Assembly (NCBI GenBank): GCA_017548125.1
Contig: JAFYNK010000094.1
Coordinates: forward strand, 1-47,239
Length of the DNA: 47,239 nucleotides
Origin: Bacteroidales bacterium
GTDB taxonomy: Bacteria; Bacteroidota; Bacteroidia; Bacteroidales; F082
Direction of reading: 5' to 3'
Made by a program: the position numbers and the translations under genes. Every line of letters starts with the position of its first letter. Position 1 is the stretch's first letter. The notes beneath the pieces are model-generated. The model worked only from the letters and a program-made list of their open reading frames with translations, was not told the DNA's origin and did not search any database. Positions 41,968 through 47,239 of the stretch are shown here, piece by piece.

Positions 41968-42033
41968 ATGTTAATGACTCTATCAGATTGACATAAAATG
42001 ATATATGTTAATGAATATTAACTGAAATAATTT
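41968..42033. repeat. 66-bp dispersed repeat, copy 1
   Basis: Starts atgttaatgactctatcag and contains ATATGTTAATGAATATTAAC, closely matching 46367-46431. It contains the inverted repeat GTTAAT-GAAT-ATTAAC. Otherwise this 480-base gap holds no supported gene. Confidence 0.8.
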
Positions 42034-42248
42034 GTGGTAAATTGACAACATACATTAATCTTGTCACTGAAACAGAAATCAATTCTCCCTGAATTCAAGG
42101 AAATTAAAATTCAGCGCAATCTTAGCGTTTTAGTGATAAATTCACTGACTGAAAGTGTATAGTTGTTGAAAACTGCAAATGGAAAGTTCAAAATTTTCTG
42201 TGGTTTTGAGGTTCTGGTATTCAAAAAAATCATTCCTCACTCCTAACT

Positions 42249-42290
42249 AAAAAAGTCTCCCAACGGATCGCTCCATCGGAAGACTTTTAT
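42249..42290 (-). terminator. terminator of the transketolase operon
   Basis: AGTCT(c)CC...GGAAGACT hairpin; on the minus strand it ends in TTTTTT. It lies 120 bases beyond the transketolase stop, with a REP-like palindrome between. Confidence 0.65.
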
Positions 42291-42312
42291 ATTGTGGAAA
42301 TTTGGGGTTTCA

Positions 42313-42362
42313 AGACGCAGCAATTACATATTGTTTATTTTTTCGGTGTAATTGACAAGTCT
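42313..42362. repeat. REP-like palindrome AGACGCAGCAAT, copy 3
   Basis: Arms AGACGCAGCAATTAC and GTAATTGACAAGTCT, same family as 15736-15781 and 18159-18208. A second small palindrome, GGACGCGATAAATCACGTCC, follows at about 42369-42388. Confidence 0.8.
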
Positions 42363-42412
42363 TTACATTGGACGCGATAAATCACGTCCCTACAATCATT
42401 CCTAATTCCTAA

Positions 42413-43363
42413 TTATTTTCTAGCAACAGCTTTCTTTGCTGCTTCGACGATATCTTCTGTATCTAAGTGATAGTGTTTCATGAGTTCGTCTGGTGTACCG
42501 CTTTGACCGTAAACGTCGAAGATAGCGACTGGTTCGATAGGTGTTGGGCAGTTCATTGAGAGAACTTGTGAGATGCTGTCGAAGAGACCGCCGTTGAGTT
42601 GGTGTTCTTCTGCTGTGACAACACAACCTGTCTTCTTAGCTGATGCTAAAACAGCTTCTACGTCTAATGGCTTAATTGTGTGGATGTTGATAAGTTCAGC
42701 GTTGATACCCATTTCTTTCAAGATTGGAAGTGCTTGAACTGCTTTCCATACCAAGTGACCGCATGCGAAGATAGTTACGTCTGTGCCTTCTTGCATCATT
42801 TGTGCCTTGCCGATTACGAATGGCTCGTCAGCTGGTGTGAAGTTAGCTACTTTTGGACGACCGAAACGGAGGTAAACTGGACCTTCGTGTTCTGCTACAG
42901 CGATAGTAGCTGCTTTTGTTTGGTTGAAGTCACAAGGAACGATGACTGTCATGTTAGGTAACATCTTCATCATGCCGATGTCTTCAAGAGTTTGGTGTGT
43001 TGCACCGTCTTCGCCTAATGTGATACCAGCGTGTGAAGCGCAGATCTTGACGTTCTTGTTTGAATAAGAAACGACTTGACGGATCTGGTCGTAAACGCGT
43101 GCTGTTGAGAAGTTAGCGAAAGTGCCTGTGAAAGGAACATAACCGCCGATGCTCAAACCTGCTGCGATACCAATCATATTAGCTTCTGCAATACCGATTT
43201 GGAAGAATCTCTCTGGGAATTCCTTTTGGAAAGCGTCCATCTTGAGAGAGCCGATTAAGTCAGCACAGAGACCAACGACTTTTGGATTACGTTTGGCTGC
43301 TTCTAAGAGACCTTCGCCAAAACCTGATCTTGTATCTTTATAATTTTGTACTGTGAAATCCAT
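42413..43363 (-). CDS. transketolase, C-terminal subunit
   Basis: The 316-residue protein corresponds to the pyrimidine-binding and C-terminal domains of a split transketolase: GFGEGLLEAAKRNPKVVGLCADLIGSLKMDAFQKEFPERFFQIGIAEANMIGIAAGLSIGG-type sequence at the start (catalytic Glu in GIAEANM), then HAGITLGEDGATHQTLEDIGMM and the C-terminal VTAEEHQLNGGLFDSI. With the next upstream gene it moves two-carbon units between sugar phosphates in the non-oxidative pentose phosphate pathway, using TPP. Codon choice is that of a highly expressed gene. The subunits are 27 bases apart. Confidence 0.93.
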   Translation of the reverse strand: MDFTVQNYKDTRSGFGEGLLEAAKRNPKVVGLCADLIGSLKMDAFQKEFPERFFQIGIAEANMIGIAAGLSIGGYVPFTGTFANFSTARVYDQIRQVVSYSNKNVKICASHAGITLGEDGATHQTLEDIGMMKMLPNMTVIVPCDFNQTKAATIAVAEHEGPVYLRFGRPKVANFTPADEPFVIGKAQMMQEGTDVTIFACGHLVWKAVQALPILKEMGINAELINIHTIKPLDVEAVLASAKKTGCVVTAEEHQLNGGLFDSISQVLSMNCPTPIEPVAIFDVYGQSGTPDELMKHYHLDTEDIVEAAKKAVARK

Positions 43364-43390
43364 GATAATGTGTTTTTAAGGTTTAATAAA

Positions 43391-44233
43391 TCAATAATCG
43401 CCGAGAGTCTCTTTGAGTTGTGACAATGCACTAGCAGCTTGTTCGTCGTTTGGAGCGACGCCGTGCCATTTGTGTGTGCCCATCATGAAGTCAACGCCCA
43501 TACCCATCTCTGTGTGTGCGAGGAGTACTTGTGCCTGACCTTTGTGTGCGTTTTCACGCATCTTTGTCAATGTGTCAACGACTTCTTCCATATTGTTGCC
43601 GTTGCATTCCCAGACTTTCCAGCCAAAAGATTCGTATTTAGCTCTGAGGTCGCCGAGGTTCATGACATCGTCTGTTGAACCATCGATTTGCTTCTTGTTA
43701 TAGTCAACGATAGCGATGATGTTGTCAACTTTCTTTGCAGGAGCGTACATCGCTGCTTCCCAGATCTGACCTTCTTCTTGTTCGCCGTCACCCATCAAAA
43801 CGTAAACGATATGATCGTCTTTCATGAGTTTCTTTGCTTCAGCGAGACCAACTGCTACAGAGAGGCCTTGTCCTAATGAACCGCTGGCGACTCTGATGCC
43901 TGGAAGACCTTCAGCTGTTGTTGGGTGTCCTTGAAGGCGTGTGCCAAGACGACGGAAGGTTGCCAATTCTGCTACAGGGAAATAGCCGCGACGTGCCAAG
44001 ATGCTGTAAAGCATTGGGCTGATGTGACCGTTTGAAAGGAAAAATGCGTCTTCTCCTGCTGCATCCATTCTGAAGTTTTCAGGATTAATCTGCATTTGGT
44101 CGAAATAAAGAGCTGTTACAATGTCGGTTGCTCCCAATGAACCACCTGGGTGTCCTGACTGACAAGCATGAACCATTCTGATGATATCACGTCTAACTTG
44201 TGATGCTACATCTTTTAACTGATTGATTTCCAT
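43391..44233 (-). CDS. transketolase, N-terminal (TPP-binding) subunit
   Basis: The 280-residue protein carries the TPP diphosphate-binding domain: ACQSGHPGGSLGATDIVTALYF (about residues 24-45), FFLSNGHISPMLYS, GSLGQGLSVAVGLAEA, and the TPP motif GDGEQEEGQIWEAAMYAPAKKVDNIIAIVDYN (about 148-179). It forms the functional enzyme with the C-terminal subunit encoded directly downstream. The location next to the thiamine operon is apt, since TPP is the cofactor, but the two operons are separated by a terminator and a promoter. Confidence 0.94.
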   Translation of the reverse strand: MEINQLKDVASQVRRDIIRMVHACQSGHPGGSLGATDIVTALYFDQMQINPENFRMDAAGEDAFFLSNGHISPMLYSILARRGYFPVAELATFRRLGTRLQGHPTTAEGLPGIRVASGSLGQGLSVAVGLAEAKKLMKDDHIVYVLMGDGEQEEGQIWEAAMYAPAKKVDNIIAIVDYNKKQIDGSTDDVMNLGDLRAKYESFGWKVWECNGNNMEEVVDTLTKMRENAHKGQAQVLLAHTEMGMGVDFMMGTHKWHGVAPNDEQAASALSQLKETLGDY

Positions 44234-44391
44234 ATATTGTATTTTTAAGTTAATTATTTTATTGTTAAGGGCTTTGAGCTATGAGTCGTGAGCTTATTTT
44301 TAAAGTTCAATGCTAATCGCCCAATGACTTATTCTTTTTACCATGAGAATGAATTATGATTATGAGTTGATTTTCTTTGATTTAGAACACT

Positions 44392-44419
44392 GCTCATAGC
44401 TCATAGCTCATAGCTCACA
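44392..44419. repeat. 7-bp tandem repeat GCTCATA
   Basis: Four units (GCTCATA x3, GCTCACA) in the 259-base gap before the RluA-type gene. Similar words occur at 44270-44293 and 37143-37165. No gene is supported in this gap. Confidence 0.85.
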
Positions 44420-44468
44420 GCTTTTTTGCAAATGTAAGGAATTTTGTAATAGTTTTACTTTTTTTTAA

Positions 44469-44476
44469 TAATTTTG
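44469..44476 (+). promoter_or_regulatory. -7 box (TAATTTTG) of the pseudouridine synthase gene
   Basis: TAATTTTG 16 bases upstream of ATG 44493. Confidence 0.6.
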
Positions 44477-44492
44477 CATAAAAGTTTTTACG

Positions 44493-45425
44493 ATGGCAAG
44501 ACACTATAATAATAAATACCAAAAGAAGTCGCAAGAGACTGTTTTTACTGTAAGAGAAGATGCTCTTTTAATGGAGTTTTTAATGAAGGCGATGGACGGC
44601 ATCAGCCGTAGCAAAGTGAAGAAAATGCTCAGCCACGACACTGTTCATGTCAACGACAGAGTCGTCTCACAGCACGACTATCCGCTGAAACCTAACATGC
44701 GCGTTAGCATCAAGAGATCGACAGAAGGAAGCAGATTCAAGAACTTCTGGATCAAGATAGTCTTTGAAGACAACGACATCATCGTCGTGGACAAGAAACC
44801 TGGCATCTTGTCAAGCAGCACAAGTCCTAGAGACGAGAGCGTCAAGAGCATCCTCAACTATTATCTCGACAGCACTCATCAGCATGCCAACGCTCACACT
44901 GTTCACCGTCTCGACAAATTCACTTCCGGATTGATTATCTTCGCAAAGAGCAAGAAAGTGGCTCTTAAATTTGAAGAAGACTGGAAAGAAAGGGTCTATG
45001 ACAGAAGATACGCCGCTTTAGTTCACGGCGAGTTGCCAAAGTCACAAGGCACAGTGGCGTCATGGCTGAAAGACGACAGTCATTACGTGACACATTCAAG
45101 TCAGGAAGACAACGGCGGCAAATATGCTGTCACACATTATAAGAAACTGAAGTCAGGAAACGGCTACTCACTCGTCGAACTGCAACTTGAGACAGGACGC
45201 AAAAACCAGATCAGAGTCCACCTCCAGGATTTAGGCTGCCCTGCTGTCGGCGACTTGAAATACGGCGACGGCAGCGACCCAATACATCGTCTGGGACTCC
45301 ACGCCTATAAGTTATGCTTCAAACACCCGGTCACAGGCGAAGACATGAAGTTCGAGAGCGACATCCCTAAGGCGTTCTATTTCTTTGAAGACAACGGTCA
45401 ACAGTCAACAGACAACAGACGTTGA
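44493..45425 (+). CDS. RluA family pseudouridine synthase
   Basis: A 310-residue RNA modification enzyme. An N-terminal S4 RNA-binding domain (LLMEFLMKAMDGISRSKVKKMLSHDTVHVNDRVV, about residues 26-60) precedes the catalytic domain with VHRLDKFTSGLIIFAK (catalytic Asp near residue 141), YAALVHGELP and LQLETGRKNQIRVHLQDLGCPAVGDLKYG. The family includes RluA, RluC and RluD, acting on 23S rRNA or tRNA; the exact target is not clear. The last dozen residues (EDNGQQSTDNRR) are encoded by the dispersed 'caacagtcaacagacaacagac' repeat, i.e. the C-terminus has been extended by repeat DNA. A terminator follows. Confidence 0.92.
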   Translation: MARHYNNKYQKKSQETVFTVREDALLMEFLMKAMDGISRSKVKKMLSHDTVHVNDRVVSQHDYPLKPNMRVSIKRSTEGSRFKNFWIKIVFEDNDIIVVDKKPGILSSSTSPRDESVKSILNYYLDSTHQHANAHTVHRLDKFTSGLIIFAKSKKVALKFEEDWKERVYDRRYAALVHGELPKSQGTVASWLKDDSHYVTHSSQEDNGGKYAVTHYKKLKSGNGYSLVELQLETGRKNQIRVHLQDLGCPAVGDLKYGDGSDPIHRLGLHAYKLCFKHPVTGEDMKFESDIPKAFYFFEDNGQQSTDNRR

Positions 45426-45445
45426 AACCCACACTCATAGTACAG

Positions 45446-45482
45446 AAAAGACGTATCAATATTTTTGGTACGTCTTTTTTTG
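45446..45482 (+). terminator. terminator of the pseudouridine synthase gene
   Basis: AAAAGACGTA and TACGTCTTTT stem followed by a run of seven or more T residues. Confidence 0.85.
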
Positions 45483-45502
45483 TCAATATTACCAAAATCT
45501 TT

Positions 45503-45757
45503 AGCCTTTTGCTTTTCGTCAATTTTCTTGGTGACTCAGCGTCTCGGTGACTTGGTAACTCTATAAAAACCTTAGTCATTAGCCTTTTGCCTTTAGTCAA
45601 TTTTCTTGGTGACTCAGCGTCTCGGTGACTTGGTGACTCTATAAAAACCTTAGTCATTAGCCTTTTACCTTTAGTCAATTTTCTTGGTGACTCAGCGTCT
45701 CGGTGACTTGGTAACTCTATAAAAACCTTAGTCATTAGCCTTTTGCCTTTAGTCTTT
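45503..45757. repeat. 78-bp tandem repeat, three full units plus a partial one
   Basis: The period is exactly 78 bases (units begin at 45503, 45581, 45659, with a partial fourth at 45737). Each unit contains agccttttgcctttagtc, AATTTTCTTGGTGACTCAGC, GTCTCGGTGACTTGGT and ctctataaaaaccttagtc. Because 78 is divisible by three, a 26-residue repeat is open on the minus strand, but it has no family resemblance and is rejected as a gene. Confidence 0.95.
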
Positions 45758-45761
45758 TTTC

Positions 45762-45869
45762 GGGCGTTCCGGCTCCGCTTCCGCTCCGCCGTCGGGCTTT
45801 CCGCTCTATCTTTGCTCGCTCCGCTAACGCTTCACTCGCAAAGGATGCCGCTCCAATCCCTAACGCAGA
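45762..45869. repeat. dispersed Bacteroidetes repeat, copy 2
   Basis: Second copy of the 37013-37107 repeat, with a slightly longer GC-rich start (gttccggctccgcttccgct). Confidence 0.85.
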
Positions 45870-45916
45870 AGGGCTACCACCACCAAGTTGCGAACCTTGA
45901 ACAAAAAAAATGTTCA

Positions 45917-45924
45917 TATCTTTG
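45917..45924 (+). promoter_or_regulatory. -7 box (TATCTTTG) of the small membrane-protein gene
   Basis: Ends four bases before ATG 45929, so the transcript is expected to start at or next to the start codon. Confidence 0.55.
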
Positions 45925-45928
45925 CCAT

Positions 45929-46153
45929 ATGAAGATTATGTCGTACATATCGTTAGCCTTTCTATCGCCGTTTGCACTTGTTTTTCTTTATACTTTAGGA
46001 AAAGCCTTCTATCTTATGATAACAGGCAAAAACAAGACACCTGAGATGCAATACAAAATAGATGTACAGAAAAGACTCAATGCAATAAGAAAGGTAAGAC
46101 ACAGAAAAAGATTATGGATTAAACCTTGCGGAAGTCCTGATTTTATGGAGTAA
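45929..46153 (+). CDS. small membrane protein, hypothetical
   Basis: A 74-residue protein. One hydrophobic segment (ISLAFLSPFALVFLYTLGKAFYLMI, about residues 7-31) precedes a basic tail (QKRLNAIRKVRHRKRLWIKP). The frame is open further upstream, but that part is dispersed-repeat DNA and lies before the promoter, so the start is ATG 45929 or ATG 45938. I do not recognise the family. The clear -7 box and good coding character support a real gene. Confidence 0.6.
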   Translation: MKIMSYISLAFLSPFALVFLYTLGKAFYLMITGKNKTPEMQYKIDVQKRLNAIRKVRHRKRLWIKPCGSPDFME

Positions 46154-46366
46154 TCTCAAATCCTATTCTTTTTAGACTCCTCTTTCCTTATCCATTCCCA
46201 ACTTTTCAATAAGAATTGAATCCTGTCATTTATCCATTTTAAATGACAACAAAGATCATATATACATGAGAAAAAGATTGCAAATAAAAGTTTTTGACGA
46301 AGAATGATTATATAATACCTCAAAATCATTCCTAATTACCACAACTTAAAATTCATTAACTAAAAA

Positions 46367-46431
46367 AGTTAATAATTCTATCATATTGATACAAAACAAT
46401 ATATGTTAATGAATATTAACTGAAATTATTT
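46367..46431. repeat. 66-bp dispersed repeat, copy 2
   Basis: Counterpart of 41968-42033. Just downstream is a -7 box TACTTTTG (46453-46460) and an ATG at 46486 with a six-codon ORF (MKNTNT), which may be the remnant of a promoter and gene start whose body is gone. The rest of this gap (46154-46590) shows no other gene. Confidence 0.75.
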
Positions 46432-46511
46432 GGAGAGAAAGCCAAACGCTATTACTTTTGCAACATTAACCAAAGTTTATAAATCATGAAAAACACAAAC
46501 ACATAATCACT

Positions 46512-46580
46512 CCAATTACCCCAATCAACCCAATTAACCTAATCAACCCAATTAACCCAATTAACCCAATTAACCCAATC
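46512..46580. repeat. 9-bp tandem repeat CCAATTAAC
   Basis: About seven imperfect copies of CCCAATTAA/CCCAATCAA directly upstream of the last gene, in its expected leader or promoter region; followed by nine A residues. Confidence 0.85.
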
Positions 46581-46590
46581 AAAAAAAAAC

Positions 46591-47145
46591 ATGAAAACCT
46601 TCCTCCAACTTAAAGGCAACTACAAAGACTTAATCGCATACCAAAAAGCAGAATGCATCTATGACATCACTTACTATTTTGCTCATAAATATCTTTCAAA
46701 AAAAGATCGTACCATCGACCAAATGATACAAGCCGCTAGAAGCGGAAAACAAAATATAGCAGAAGGTAATAGCGCTGCTACAACTTCTTTAGAGACAGAA
46801 TTAAAACTCCTCAACGTAGCCCGTGCTAGTCTTCAAGAACTTCTAGTCGATTACGAAGACTATCTGCGAGTTAATGGTCTCAAACAATGGGACATCAATT
46901 CCACTAAAGCTATTCAAACTAGAAAAGCATGCAGTAAACACAATGACTCCGCCTATTACAGAGATGCTATAACAAAACGAAATGACGAAACAATTGCAAA
47001 TATCGCCATAACTTTAATTCATCAAGAAGACGTATTTCTCCGCCGACTAATAGAAACAAAACAAATATCCTTTCTTAAAGAAGGTGGCATCCGAGAAAAA
47101 ATGACCGCCGCCCGCCTCTCCTACAAAAAACAAAATCCCCATTAA
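46591..47145 (+). CDS. four helix bundle suffix domain protein
   Basis: A 184-residue protein related to the S23-like family: YKDLIAYQKAECIYDITYYFAHKYL, MIQAARSGKQNIAEGNSAATTSLETELKLLNVARASLQELLVDYEDYL (about residues 49-96). It continues into the conserved suffix segment ending FLKEGGIREKMTAARLSYK (about 160-179), a Bacteroidetes variant of the family. Function unknown. It sits directly behind a 9-bp tandem repeat with no clear -7 box, so its expression is uncertain. Complete. Confidence 0.85.
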   Translation: MKTFLQLKGNYKDLIAYQKAECIYDITYYFAHKYLSKKDRTIDQMIQAARSGKQNIAEGNSAATTSLETELKLLNVARASLQELLVDYEDYLRVNGLKQWDINSTKAIQTRKACSKHNDSAYYRDAITKRNDETIANIAITLIHQEDVFLRRLIETKQISFLKEGGIREKMTAARLSYKKQNPH

Positions 47146-47239
47146 CCCTATATTATCCTTCCCAAACCAAACCAAACCAACCCAAAACAAAACAAAACAA
47201 AACCAAACCAACCCCAACCAAAAAACAAAACAACCCAAA
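47146..47239. repeat. low-complexity C/A-rich sequence
   Basis: From the stop codon to the window end, irregular repeats of CCAAA, CAAAA and CCAACC. No gene; prone to assembly or sequencing error. Confidence 0.8.

Noticed and set aside
45367-45735. 122-codon minus-strand ORF made of 26-residue repeats
   Set aside because: It is a by-product of the 78-bp tandem repeat whose period is divisible by three; no family similarity, no promoter, and it overlaps the RluA-type gene and its terminator.
45503-45757. possible CRISPR array
   Set aside because: The units are contiguous repeats without unique spacers, and no cas genes are near.
45743-45928. N-terminal extension of the small membrane protein
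   Set aside because: It is repeat DNA located upstream of the promoter.
46512-47239. telomere-like C/A repeats meaning a replicon end
   Set aside because: The units are irregular and of two kinds, bacteria of this group have circular chromosomes, and an intact gene lies between them.

Overview
The window looks like chromosomal DNA from a member of the Bacteroidales. The evidence is low GC content, many promoters with the Bacteroidetes -7 box TAnnTTTG (often with a TTG about 20 bases upstream), FISUMP and PEGA surface proteins, four-helix-bundle S23-like proteins, DUF6266 and RhuM/ORF6N/DUF1016 accessory genes, and many short Bacteroidetes-type dispersed repeats. I cannot name the species. 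No tRNA, rRNA or CRISPR array was seen.

Layout. 0.1-2.2 kb: an S23-like protein, truA and aat. 2.3-11.1 kb (minus): a probable operon of three large exported proteins (PEGA/FISUMP, an LPP20-like protein, PEGA/Sel1) behind a DUF2750 gene. 11.2-19.3 kb: an ABC-F ATPase, a split chromate transporter, an M48 peptidase with a TerB-like tail, a DUF2156 protein, a DUF6922/AbiEii/DUF3990 toxin-like trio and a GNAT acetyltransferase. 19.7-23.4 kb: ORF6N, a frameshifted DUF6266 gene, an HTH protein and a small orphan ORF bounded by a 19-bp direct repeat.

23.7-34.1 kb is a defence island. It holds a GHKL (MORC-like) ATPase joined to a probable PD-(D/E)XK nuclease, a NACHT NTPase, and the 5' end of a PLD/helicase gene and the 3' part of an Eco57I-type methylase gene. 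About 4 kb lies between those two remnants: an AAA ATPase, a TOPRIM protein, a DUF6602 nuclease-like protein and a membrane protein. I read this as an older restriction locus whose middle was replaced by a PARIS/OLD-like cassette.

34.2-39.1 kb: a structured intergenic element, an SDR pseudogene, two DUF1016 nucleases under duplicated promoters, a DUF1295 membrane protein and a RhuM gene that runs into thiE from the opposite side. The most unusual sequence signal is here: perfect palindromes inside the coding regions of both DUF1016 genes, RhuM and ORF6N, including five covarying palindromes spaced exactly 36 bp apart.

38.8-44.2 kb (minus): a thiamine operon (thiD, thiE, a His-type thi4, a second thiE/tenI) behind a TPP riboswitch, next to a split transketolase that uses TPP. 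44.5-47.2 kb: an RluA-type pseudouridine synthase, a 78-bp tandem repeat, a small membrane protein, a second four-helix-bundle protein and low-complexity sequence to the end.
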